From positions 1 through 64,000 of the forward strand of contig CAJWAA010000004.1 of assembly GCA_913020295.1 (NCBI GenBank): a stretch of DNA of 64,000 nucleotides. The letters are read 5' to 3'. A program made the translations under genes and the position numbers. This DNA is from an uncultured Flavobacteriaceae bacterium (GTDB lineage: Bacteria > Bacteroidota > Bacteroidia > Flavobacteriales > Flavobacteriaceae). Under the pieces are notes generated by a model. The model was not told the DNA's origin, searched no databases, and saw only the letters and a program-made list of their open reading frames with translations. Each line of letters begins with the position of its first letter. The first letter of the stretch is position 1. Shown piece after piece: positions 18,467 through 26,550 of this stretch.

Positions 18467-19085
18467 GGTACTTATGGGTTTGTAAGGACACTTTCCATTT
18501 GGTGTTTTTCATTACGTAGTCGACGATCAGTGGCATCATCTTCTCTCGCTTACTCCATTCTGGTTGAAGATAAAGTTTACATTTCGGAGTGACTTTTTCC
18601 GCTTGCTTTTCTGCAAAACTAAAATCATCACGGTTATAAATGATCATTTTCAACTCGTCCGCACTGTCAAAAGCCTCCGCAGTTGGAAGTTTATTTTTTT
18701 TTGGAGATAAGCAAAACCAATCCCATTGGCCTGATAGCTCATAGGCACCCGAGGTTTCGATATGCGTTTTCATTTCCAGTGATTTCAAACCCTGTGTAAG
18801 GGGGTCCATATTCCACATCAAGGGCTCTCCTCCAGTCACAACTATGGTATCAGAGAACTTATGGGCTGTTTTAATAATTTCATCTACAATAGTTGGTGGG
18901 TGCAATTTGGGATTCCAGCTATCTTTTACATCACACCAATGACACCCAACATCACAACCTCCAATTCTAATAAAATAAGCTGCACTCCCTTTGTAATAGC
19001 CTTCGCCCTGAATGGAATAAAAAGCTTCCATTAAAGGAAGCATGGTTCCCTTTGCAAGCATTTTACCTTGTTTCTTAATATCCAT
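18453..19085 (-). CDS. queE: 7-carboxy-7-deazaguanine synthase QueE
   Basis: 210 residues. The radical-SAM cluster motif C44-x3-C48-x2-C51 sits in GGCDVGCHWC and is followed by TGGEPL. The opening SIQGEG loop is typical of QueE. The enzyme rearranges carboxytetrahydropterin to 7-carboxy-7-deazaguanine on the way to queuosine. The ATG at 19085 gives a short extra N-terminal arm; the internal methionine at residue 10 (19058) would also fit the family. A good promoter box lies just upstream, so close that the mRNA may have almost no leader. Confidence 0.93.
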   Translation of the reverse strand: MDIKKQGKMLAKGTMLPLMEAFYSIQGEGYYKGSAAYFIRIGGCDVGCHWCDVKDSWNPKLHPPTIVDEIIKTAHKFSDTIVVTGGEPLMWNMDPLTQGLKSLEMKTHIETSGAYELSGQWDWFCLSPKKNKLPTAEAFDSADELKMIIYNRDDFSFAEKQAEKVTPKCKLYLQPEWSKREKMMPLIVDYVMKNTKWKVSLQTHKYLNVP

Positions 19086-19090
19086 TTGAG

Positions 19091-19124
19091 CAAAGATAGT
19101 TCAGCTTTACAAACCTTAAACAAA
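19091..19124 (-). promoter_or_regulatory. Bacteroidota-type promoter for queE
   Basis: Read on the minus strand, TTTG (19124-19121), 22 bases, then TATCTTTG (19098-19091), which fits the TTTG...TAnnTTTG consensus of Bacteroidota. Transcription should begin within a few bases of the queE ATG at 19085. Confidence 0.55.
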
Positions 19125-19131
19125 AAAAAAG

Positions 19132-19139
19132 TATATTTG
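19132..19139 (+). promoter_or_regulatory. Candidate -7 box for the membrane protein gene
   Basis: TATATTTG matches TAnnTTTG exactly, 34 bases before the ATG at 19174. A perfect TTTG upstream element at the usual spacing is missing (TTTA at 19106-19109, 22 bases away), so this is a moderate candidate. Confidence 0.4.
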
Positions 19140-19173
19140 ATGCCATCCCTGTGATTGGTTAATTTAAATCCAT

Positions 19174-20061
19174 ATGAAGTCCTGGCATCAATTCATTGAC
19201 AATATTTTTATAAGCGTCTTTTCAGAAACAAACCAAAATAAAGTAGAACGCGCTACATTATGGTTTTCAATGATTGGATTTATCATCCACCTTTTCTTGA
19301 TTTATGCTAAAAAATATGAATTGTTTAAGATTTCCTTCGAAAGCAGTTTGCTGATAGATCCCATTTCTGCTATCTACACCCCTTTTTCTATAATTTTGAT
19401 TTATGAGATCTATCTTTTGGTTGTTAATCTTCCTCGGTCATTTACTACTTCCGTATCCAAACAATTTGAGATCATTTCATTAATACTTATTCGTAGAATT
19501 TTTGCAGATATCCCCAAAATTAATTTGGAGGCCAACTGGTTGAATACCAAAGAAAACGTCCAACTAATTTATGATGTTTTAGGAGTATTAATTATTTTCT
19601 TTCTGATTTTCTTATTCAACAAAGCACGCTCAAGATTGCCAAAAAAACCAATTAACCTTAATATACAAAGTTTTGTTGCCTCCAAAAAAGTAGTAAGTCT
19701 GATTTTATTACCCATTTTGATCATTACCTCTTTCATAAGTATTTATCAATGGATTTATGGGCTTTTCTACCTAAATATAACTTCAGATATCAATTCCATT
19801 TTTTACAACGAATTTTTTACCATTTTGATTTTGGCAGATGTGTTGATATTACTTCTCTCTTTTCAATATACAGAACGCTACAGTCAATTGATAAGAAACA
19901 CCGGATTTGTTATCTGTACCATCTTGATCAGACTCTCTTTTGGAGTAAGTGGACTTACCAACGTTCTATTGATTATTTCAAGTGTTGCTTTTGGTCTAGT
20001 GATACTTAATATTTACAATATGGAAGAAAACCCACTCCAAAAAAATAAGGTTACAAATTAG
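19174..20061 (+). CDS. Unrecognised multi-pass membrane protein
   Basis: 295 residues, not recognised. About seven hydrophobic segments are visible, roughly at 28-46, 66-88, 130-152, 172-192, 211-230, 240-256 and 260-278. Charged residues fall within hydrophobic runs: E in LIYEIYLLVV, D in ILILADVLILLL, R in CTILIRLSFG. A segment SKQFEIISLILIRRIF between helices 2 and 3 is amphipathic with a paired arginine. There is no signal peptide or known catalytic motif. The gene stands alone between divergent queE and convergent folD (six bases apart at the 3' ends). The buried charges suggest transport or sensing, but this is speculation. Confidence 0.7.
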   Translation: MKSWHQFIDNIFISVFSETNQNKVERATLWFSMIGFIIHLFLIYAKKYELFKISFESSLLIDPISAIYTPFSIILIYEIYLLVVNLPRSFTTSVSKQFEIISLILIRRIFADIPKINLEANWLNTKENVQLIYDVLGVLIIFFLIFLFNKARSRLPKKPINLNIQSFVASKKVVSLILLPILIITSFISIYQWIYGLFYLNITSDINSIFYNEFFTILILADVLILLLSFQYTERYSQLIRNTGFVICTILIRLSFGVSGLTNVLLIISSVAFGLVILNIYNMEENPLQKNKVTN

Positions 20062-20067
20062 CCTAAC

Positions 20068-20943
20068 CTAAGACTTTCGCTCGCAGGAAAGCAAAGTATT
20101 CTTTAGCAACATGGCAATAGTCATCGGACCAACTCCCCCTGGTACAGGGGTAATATAGCTCGATTTCTTGGCCACTTCATCAAAAGCCACATCACCCTTG
20201 ATGACATAACCCTTAGGATGCGAATCGTCATGGACTCTTGTGATTCCTACATCAATAACTATAACACCCTCTTTTACCATATATCCTTTCAAAAATTCAG
20301 GGATACCCAAAGCAGAAACTATTATATCTGCTTTTTGGGTTAACTGTTCAATATTTTTAGTTCTACTATGGGCAACAGTAACAGTAGCGTTCCCAGGGTT
20401 ACCTTTTTGACTCATCAAAATACTGATGGGTCTACCCACTATATTACTTCTGCCAATTACTACACAATGTTTTCCTGAAATATCAATTTCATTCCTTTTA
20501 AGCATCTCCATTATACCAAAAGGGGTCGCAGGGATGTAGGACTCCATTTCTAATGCCACTCGACCAAAATTAGAAGGGTGGAATCCATCAACATCTTTTT
20601 TGGGGTCAATAGCCAATAGGATTTTCTCCTCGTTTATATGATTGGGAAGTGGAAGTTGAACGATATAACCATCTAAAGTATCATCATTGTTTAACTCTTT
20701 GATTTTATCAATAAGTGCTTGCTCGGTAATATTGCTTTCTAGTCGGATTAGCGTGGATTTAAAACCCACTTGTTCACACGAACGAACTTTACTTCCAACA
20801 TATGTCAAACTAGCACCGTCATTCCCAACCAATAACGCCGCCAAATGTGGTATTTTTTCTCCCTTTTTTTTACGCAAAATGACAGCTTGCTTGATTTCCT
20901 CTTTTATTTGTTGGGATAATTTTTTTCCGTCCAGTATCTCCAT
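20068..20943 (-). CDS. folD: FolD methylenetetrahydrofolate dehydrogenase/cyclohydrolase
   Basis: 291 residues, the normal length. Visible landmarks are the catalytic lysine in the YVGSK segment near residue 50, the QLPLPNH loop, the NADP-binding GRSNIVGRP, and the C-terminal signature PVPGGVGPMT. The enzyme interconverts methylene-, methenyl- and formyl-tetrahydrofolate in the cytoplasm for purine and formyl-methionine synthesis. It begins two bases after the stop of ffh and is presumably read from the same transcript. Confidence 0.97.
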   Translation of the reverse strand: MEILDGKKLSQQIKEEIKQAVILRKKKGEKIPHLAALLVGNDGASLTYVGSKVRSCEQVGFKSTLIRLESNITEQALIDKIKELNNDDTLDGYIVQLPLPNHINEEKILLAIDPKKDVDGFHPSNFGRVALEMESYIPATPFGIMEMLKRNEIDISGKHCVVIGRSNIVGRPISILMSQKGNPGNATVTVAHSRTKNIEQLTQKADIIVSALGIPEFLKGYMVKEGVIVIDVGITRVHDDSHPKGYVIKGDVAFDEVAKKSSYITPVPGGVGPMTIAMLLKNTLLSCERKS

Positions 20944-20945
20944 AA

Positions 20946-22274
20946 TTATTTAAATCCTTGAAACATTTTCATCATTTGTTTTCCTTTTCCACCTTGCATC
21001 ATCTTCATCATTTTACTCATCTGACCAAATTGCTTAATCAATTGATTAACCTCATTTATGTCCCTCCCAGAACCTTTTGCGATTCTATTTTTTCTACTGT
21101 GATCTAGTAATTCAGGTTGTGTACGCTCCTGAGGAGTCATTGATCCAATTATGGCCTCTATATGTTTAAATGAGTCGTTGTTGAAATCTACATCTCCCAT
21201 CATTTTATTGGCACCAGGAATCATTCCCATCAAGTCTTTCATATTACCCATCTTTTTAACTTGCTGTATTTGAGATAGAAAATCATCAAATCCAAATTGG
21301 TTTTTAGCTATCTTTTTATTGATTTTTCTCGCTTCCTCTTGGTCAAACTGCTCTTGAGCTCTTTCGACCAATGAAACTACATCCCCCATACCCAAAATAC
21401 GGTCTGCCATTCGCTCTGGATAAAACACATCAAGTGCTTCCATTTTTTCTCCTGTTCCAATAAATTTTATGGGCTTTTTGACCACGGATTTAATGGATAA
21501 AGCAGCCCCTCCCCTAGTATCTCCGTCGAGTTTGGTCAAAATAACACCCTCAAAATTAAGGGTATCGTGAAAGGCTTTGGCGGTATTAACCGCATCTTGA
21601 CCTGTCATGGCATCGACTACAAATAGTGTTTCATCAGGTTTTACAGTGTGGTGAATGTCCGAAATCTCTTTCATCAAGACCTCATCTACTGCCAATCGTC
21701 CGGCAGTATCAATGATGACTACATCATTTTTTTGCTGTTTGGCATGTTTTATGGCGGTTTGTGCAATCTTTACCGGATTTTTTTCTTCGCGGTCACTAAA
21801 AACTGGAACGTCAATCTGCTCTCCCAATACAACCAACTGATCAATCGCTGCTGGACGGTAGACATCACAAGCAACCAGTAAGGGCTTTTTATTATTCTTT
21901 TTTTTGAGATATAATGCCAACTTTCCACTAAAGGTAGTTTTACCAGATCCTTGCAAACCTGACATTAAAATAACAGAAGGCTTTGAAGAAAGCTCCATTT
22001 CAGATGCACTGCTTCCCATGAGAAGGGTTAATTCATCCTTAACTAACTTTACCATCAACTGGCCAGGCTGAAGACTGGTCAATACTTTTTGGCCCAGGGC
22101 TTTTTCCTTAACTCGATTTGTAAATTCTTTAGCAATCTTAAAGTTAACATCTGCATCCAACAGTGCTCTTCTGACCTCTTTGAGGGTCTCGGCCACATTG
22201 ATATCGGTAATCTTTCCATGCCCTTTAAGCAGCTTAAAGGCACTCTCCAGTTTATTGCTTAAGCTATCAAACAT
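20946..22274 (-). CDS. ffh: Signal recognition particle protein Ffh
   Basis: 442 residues with the three expected parts: the N helical bundle, the G domain with GLQGSGKTT (about 108-116), DTAGRL and TKLDGDTRGGA, and a methionine-rich M domain at the end (MKMMQGGKGKQMMKMF). With 4.5S RNA (not in this window) it targets nascent membrane proteins to the FtsY/SecYEG pathway. It heads a two-gene unit with folD. No promoter box matching the Bacteroidota consensus was found in the 57 bases before it. Confidence 0.98.
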   Translation of the reverse strand: MFDSLSNKLESAFKLLKGHGKITDINVAETLKEVRRALLDADVNFKIAKEFTNRVKEKALGQKVLTSLQPGQLMVKLVKDELTLLMGSSASEMELSSKPSVILMSGLQGSGKTTFSGKLALYLKKKNNKKPLLVACDVYRPAAIDQLVVLGEQIDVPVFSDREEKNPVKIAQTAIKHAKQQKNDVVIIDTAGRLAVDEVLMKEISDIHHTVKPDETLFVVDAMTGQDAVNTAKAFHDTLNFEGVILTKLDGDTRGGAALSIKSVVKKPIKFIGTGEKMEALDVFYPERMADRILGMGDVVSLVERAQEQFDQEEARKINKKIAKNQFGFDDFLSQIQQVKKMGNMKDLMGMIPGANKMMGDVDFNNDSFKHIEAIIGSMTPQERTQPELLDHSRKNRIAKGSGRDINEVNQLIKQFGQMSKMMKMMQGGKGKQMMKMFQGFK

Positions 22275-22331
22275 TGGTCAATTTTTATAATATAAATTTA
22301 CTGTTTTCAATCGTATTTAAAACCTCACCAT

Positions 22332-23216
22332 TCATCCATTTTTGTGTTTCATTACAGCCATTACGATAGTATGAGGAAAAGTTATGGCAGCCAAAAAAGA
22401 AAAAAACATTGGCATGAAATAGTTGGCTTTGAAATCTACATAACTGTAAACCAAATATAAAGAGATCAAAGAGGCCAACCAATAAATCAATGAATGCTTA
22501 AAGTATTTCAGAAATGATTCTAAATTCATCTCTCCATAAAGGAATTTTAATTGATCCGAAAGGGAGGGTAAACTATGCCATACCACAAAGTAAAAGGCAA
22601 ATGCAAACCACAATGAGCCAATATAAAAAATAAACGCTAAAAGTAATATTAATACAGCCTCCTTTATAATATGAGAGCGAATAGAACCCTTTAAAAGGAT
22701 GTTTATTAATAAAATAATTCCCAATAGAACGGCAGTAAACTGGAAAAATTCAAAACCCAATCGATATCCAGAAATCTTTTCAATTACCTCTACAACCGAG
22801 TCGTATTGAAGTGTAAACATTAAAAAGAAAATAAACGCACCATATAATGTGAAAAAGGCTAAATGAAATAGGGAAAAAGACAATCGATCTTCCCAATGTT
22901 GTTCTCCAAAATGATAGCTACTAAAGAGTACAAAAACGATCAATGAAATAGAAGGAAGGGTAAAAAAGAGAACTCCCCCAAACAAAACTACCGAGATATA
23001 TAGTAAAATAGACTTTAAATAGAGATTATTCAGTTTTCCTTTAAAACTTTTTGAAATAATTTCAAGATCATTTGCACCATGCAAAATACCTAGGGTCAAA
23101 ACCCCAAAACCTGAAAAAAAATCAACAAAACTGCGGGATATTAGGGGCACGAGGACAATAAACACTATGGTAATCAAAATACCAATTTGGTAATTTTTAG
23201 TGGCTTGAAATATCAA
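22332..23216 (-). CDS. blh: Brp/Blh family beta-carotene 15,15'-dioxygenase
   Basis: 294 residues, almost entirely membrane-embedded. The family's histidine motifs are all present: GILHGANDL (H46), SYHFGEQHW (H102, H107), VVWHSLPS (H214) and TFPHTIVM (H282), expected iron ligands. The enzyme cleaves beta-carotene into two retinals, the chromophore of the adjacent proteorhodopsin. It is divergent from that gene across 96 AT-rich bases. The start is a TTG; the upstream frame runs into a stop nine codons away without an ATG and the next methionine is far inside. Carotenoid synthesis genes are not in the window. Confidence 0.93.
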   Translation of the reverse strand: MIFQATKNYQIGILITIVFIVLVPLISRSFVDFFSGFGVLTLGILHGANDLEIISKSFKGKLNNLYLKSILLYISVVLFGGVLFFTLPSISLIVFVLFSSYHFGEQHWEDRLSFSLFHLAFFTLYGAFIFFLMFTLQYDSVVEVIEKISGYRLGFEFFQFTAVLLGIILLINILLKGSIRSHIIKEAVLILLLAFIFYIGSLWFAFAFYFVVWHSLPSLSDQLKFLYGEMNLESFLKYFKHSLIYWLASLISLYLVYSYVDFKANYFMPMFFSFLAAITFPHTIVMAVMKHKNG

Positions 23217-23312
23217 TTTGATAAATTTTTTTGTAAAAAAATATTATATATATAGTGAGTAAGTTTAATTTTTTTTAAATTTACCTAAACAAAATAAATA
23301 ATTAATTTAATT

Positions 23313-24038
23313 ATGGAAAATCTTTTTAATTTATCTGCTGTGGCCCCTGCGATGGCTACAGACGATTATGTAGGGTTCACTTTTTTTGTAGGGTGTATGG
23401 CGATGATGGCAGCATCAGCGTTTTTCTTCCTATCTATGAACTCTTTTGACAACAAATGGAGAACATCCATTTTGGTATCAGGTTTGATTACCTTCATAGC
23501 TGCTGTGCACTATTGGTATATGAGAGACTATTGGGCAACTAATGCCACTTCTCCTACATTCTTCCGTTATGTGGATTGGGTGTTGACTGTACCGTTAATG
23601 TGCGTTGAGTTTTATCTCATTTTGAAAGCTGCTGGAGCCACTAAGTCTTTGATGTGGAAATTGATCTTTCTTTCTGTAATCATGTTAGTAACAGGTTACT
23701 TTGGAGAAGCAGTTCACACTACTGGACAAGGTCCTGCATTATGGGGTCTTGTGTCAGGCTTGTCTTATTTCGCTATTGTTTATGAAATTTGGAAAGGTGG
23801 AGCTGCCAAGCTTGCAGAAGCTGCGGGCGGAGCCGTTCTCTCTGCTCACAAAACTCTTTTGAAGTTTGTCTTCATTGGTTGGGCAATTTATCCGATAGGA
23901 TATATGGCCGGTACAGAGGGATGGTACAGCGGAATCTTTGGTGGACTTCCCATGGACGTTATTTATAACGTTGGTGATGCTATCAACAAAATTGGATTCG
24001 GTTTAGTTGTTTACAACCTAGCTGCTAGTTCTAAATAA
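23313..24038 (+). CDS. Green-absorbing proteorhodopsin (proton pump)
   Basis: 241 residues and seven helices. Helix C carries RYVDWVLTVPLMCVEF: D88 (proton acceptor), T92 and E99 (donor) form the DTE pattern of proton pumps, and M96 at the spectral tuning site indicates green absorption, the usual flavobacterial state. H66 is the partner of the acceptor. The retinal lysine is K226 in DAINKIGFG. It pumps protons outward in light, using retinal from the divergent Blh. The N-terminal 16 residues may be a short cleaved or extracellular segment. No exact TAnnTTTG promoter was found upstream. A strong hairpin terminator follows. Confidence 0.98.
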   Translation: MENLFNLSAVAPAMATDDYVGFTFFVGCMAMMAASAFFFLSMNSFDNKWRTSILVSGLITFIAAVHYWYMRDYWATNATSPTFFRYVDWVLTVPLMCVEFYLILKAAGATKSLMWKLIFLSVIMLVTGYFGEAVHTTGQGPALWGLVSGLSYFAIVYEIWKGGAAKLAEAAGGAVLSAHKTLLKFVFIGWAIYPIGYMAGTEGWYSGIFGGLPMDVIYNVGDAINKIGFGLVVYNLAASSK

Positions 24039-24071
24039 TCTTTTAATTACAGCAGTTTATCTGCTAAAGAT

Positions 24072-24101
24072 AAAAAAATCGCTCATAAGAGCGATTTTTT
24101 T
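24072..24101. terminator. Bidirectional intrinsic terminator, proteorhodopsin/argS
   Basis: A perfect stem of about 13 base pairs (24072-24084 with 24089-24101, loop ATAA) has a T-run on its right side and an A-run on its left, so it can end transcripts from both directions. It lies between the proteorhodopsin stop at 24038 and the argS stop at 24103. Confidence 0.9.
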
Positions 24102-24102
24102 T

Positions 24103-25881
24103 TTACATACTATCGGGTAAATCAATTCCTAATAAACCACTTGCGGACTCGATGTTGTTTGCCACTCCTTGACAAAGCAACAAACGGAAAGATTGTAGCT
24201 TTTGATCTTCAGCTCCAAAAATACTTACATTTTGATAAAAAGAATTAAATAGTTTTACCAAATCATATAAATAATTGGCTATCAAAGCTGGACTATATTG
24301 CTCACCAGCGGTTTTAATCAAGACCGTATAGGTACTTAAATGTTTGAGAATTTCTTTTTCCTTGTCTACCAAACTCAAATCCAAATGCAGTTCCAACTTA
24401 CCCTCTATCTTTCGGATCAAAGATTGAATTCGCGCATAAGTGTATTGTATAAATGGGCCGGTATTACCATTAAAATCAACAGAGGCCTCAGGGTCAAATA
24501 ATATCCTCTTTTTGGGATCAACCTTAAGGATAAAGTACTTTAAAGCTCCTAAGCCGATTTTTTGAAAAAGAGAATTTCTCTGTTGCTCGTCAAATCCTTC
24601 AATTTTACCGTGCTCTGCAGCAATTTTCTTTGCGGTATTCTTCATTCGCTGAATCAGATCATCCGCATCAACCACAGTACCTTCACGACTTTTCATTTTA
24701 CCTGAGGGCAAATCAACCATACCATAACTCAAATGAAATAAAGAATCAGCCCAAGAATAACCCAGTTTTTGAAGCACCAAGAACAATACCTTAAAATGAT
24801 AATCTTGTTCATTGCCTACCGTATAGACCATACCTTTGACCTCCGGATGATCTGCAACTCTTTGGGTGGCAGTACCGATATCTTGCGTAATATAGACAGC
24901 TGTTCCGTCTGAACGCAACAATAATTTTTCGTCTAAGCCCTCGTTCGTAAGGTCAATCCATACTGAGCCATCCTCTTTCCTATAAAAAACCCCTTTGTTC
25001 AATCCCTCCTCTATGATGGATTTGCCCAACAAATAAGTTTCACTTTCGTAAAAATAGGAATCAAAATCTATTCCTAAGCTTTTATAGGTAGCTTCAAAAC
25101 CGTCATACACCCATTGATTCATTTGCGACCAAAGTTTTCGTATCTCAGGATCATTATTTTCCCATTGCCGAAGCATCTGTTTGGCTTCTACCAGCAAGGG
25201 CACACTTTTCTCCGCTTCTTCCTGCGACTTTCCCCCAGCTACCAGGTCTGCTAGTTGTTTACGGTATTTTGTTTCAAACAATACATAGTATTTACCTACC
25301 AATTGATCGCCTTTTAAACCTGTACTCTCGGGGGTTTCGCCCTCACCAAAGTACTGCCAAGCCAACATGGATTTACAAATATGAATACCCCGGTCGTTGA
25401 TGATCTGTGTTTTGATGACATGATTACCATTGGCCTCCAGTATCTTGGACACCGAATGGCCCAAAAGGTTATTCCGGATATGCCCCAGATGGAGGGGCTT
25501 ATTGGTGTTGGGAGAGGAAAACTCTACCATTATGGTAGGAGAATCCACCGCCGGGGTTCTATGTCCGTAATCCTTGACCTTCAGAAAACCCTCCAAAAAG
25601 CTCAAGTAATAACGATCCGATATAGATAGGTTTAAAAATCCACTGACTACATTATAATGGGAAACATCGGGCGAATACTCTTCCAAAAAAGCTCCTATTT
25701 CTGCTCCCAAAACCGCAGGGTTTAGACGGGTCAATTTTAACAAAGGAAAAAGTACCAAGGTAATGTCCCCTTCAAAATCTTTACGGGTGGCCTGAAATTC
25801 AAGCGGTGGTTCTAAAAGACCGAACCGATCGGATAAAAAATGTTTTACGGATTGGGAAAGTACGTGTTCTAGAGATTCCAT
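24103..25881 (-). CDS. argS: Arginyl-tRNA synthetase
   Basis: 592 residues, a class I synthetase. The HIGH-type motif is HLGH at 131-134 inside SSPNTNKPLHLGH, and the second ATP loop is the reduced GKMKSREG form. The N-terminal Arg-tRNA synthetase domain (tRNA D-loop contact) and C-terminal helical anticodon-binding DALR domain are complete. It charges tRNA-Arg. It stands alone, convergent with proteorhodopsin across the shared terminator. Confidence 0.98.
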   Translation of the reverse strand: MESLEHVLSQSVKHFLSDRFGLLEPPLEFQATRKDFEGDITLVLFPLLKLTRLNPAVLGAEIGAFLEEYSPDVSHYNVVSGFLNLSISDRYYLSFLEGFLKVKDYGHRTPAVDSPTIMVEFSSPNTNKPLHLGHIRNNLLGHSVSKILEANGNHVIKTQIINDRGIHICKSMLAWQYFGEGETPESTGLKGDQLVGKYYVLFETKYRKQLADLVAGGKSQEEAEKSVPLLVEAKQMLRQWENNDPEIRKLWSQMNQWVYDGFEATYKSLGIDFDSYFYESETYLLGKSIIEEGLNKGVFYRKEDGSVWIDLTNEGLDEKLLLRSDGTAVYITQDIGTATQRVADHPEVKGMVYTVGNEQDYHFKVLFLVLQKLGYSWADSLFHLSYGMVDLPSGKMKSREGTVVDADDLIQRMKNTAKKIAAEHGKIEGFDEQQRNSLFQKIGLGALKYFILKVDPKKRILFDPEASVDFNGNTGPFIQYTYARIQSLIRKIEGKLELHLDLSLVDKEKEILKHLSTYTVLIKTAGEQYSPALIANYLYDLVKLFNSFYQNVSIFGAEDQKLQSFRLLLCQGVANNIESASGLLGIDLPDSM

Positions 25882-26099
25882 ATTTATCTAGTATAAATAT
25901 AATTATAAACTTTGTTGACACTGAGGGTGTGATTGGGTTTTTTAAAATGAAGTAAGATCAAACGATTATTAAATTTTTAAGAGGATTAACCTTTTATTTG
26001 TCAACTTTTACAAATTATGATTTAAACTTTATTTTATGAATTATAACTTAAAAGTATTGAGCTTTCGTGTTCAAGGGAGAAGATCATCGACTAAAATCT

Positions 26100-26107
26100 T
26101 ATCTTTG
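26100..26107 (+). promoter_or_regulatory. Candidate -7 box before the 141-residue protein
   Basis: TATCTTTG fits TAnnTTTG and ends eight bases before the ATG at 26116. No TTTG element is present at the usual distance upstream. The rest of the 234-base gap between argS and this gene (25882-26115) is AT-rich and shows no hairpin, repeat or RNA gene that I can support. Confidence 0.4.
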
Positions 26108-26115
26108 AAATAAAA

Positions 26116-26541
26116 ATGCTTTTAAACGTCTCTTATGACGATCCAAAGATCAAAGAAAAGATCGATGTGGCTGTGGGTAAACCTTTTTCTTTGAAAGAAC
26201 GCTGGGCCAAAGGGGGTATTGGTTCCTCTAAACTTTTAATTAGCCAATGTTCTATTGATATTCACAATCTTTTAGTTTTGGATAACAATCTTAATTCCTG
26301 TAATATCGAATTACGTCCCAAAGGCATTATACTAAGGTTTAGAAGCCTACTTGAAACTTACGCTTTGGTAATCCCTTATCATAAGTTGAACCTTTACAAA
26401 GGAAAAGCAAAGGAATATTCGATATATAAAGACAAGCAGTTTGTAAAAGTAGTAGCAGATACCAAAGCCGCTTTCAAGTTTTTCTCAAAAATCAGCGCTG
26501 AAAAAGCCGCCAACCAACTTCCAGGGATCGAGGATCTTTAG
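26116..26541 (+). CDS. Small protein of unknown function
   Basis: 141 residues, not recognised. No signal peptide or membrane helix. The middle has alternating hydrophobic strands (IDIHNLLVLDNN, GIILRFRSLLETYALVIPYHKL, LYKGKAKEYSIY, KQFVKVVAD) followed by an amphipathic C-terminal helix (AFKFFSKISAEKAANQL). This resembles a PH-like barrel capped by a helix, a structural guess only. It is convergent with citrate synthase, nine bases between stops, and stands alone. Codon use looks like its neighbours, which supports a real gene. Confidence 0.7.
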   Translation: MLLNVSYDDPKIKEKIDVAVGKPFSLKERWAKGGIGSSKLLISQCSIDIHNLLVLDNNLNSCNIELRPKGIILRFRSLLETYALVIPYHKLNLYKGKAKEYSIYKDKQFVKVVADTKAAFKFFSKISAEKAANQLPGIEDL

Positions 26542-26550
26542 CAGTATCGA

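Noticed and set aside
22285-22482. Minus-strand ORF overlapping the end of blh
   Set aside because: A different frame over a real gene with low-complexity F/N/C-rich translation; no independent support.
24039-24102. A small RNA in the proteorhodopsin-argS gap
   Set aside because: Only the terminator hairpin is there; no promoter or further structure.
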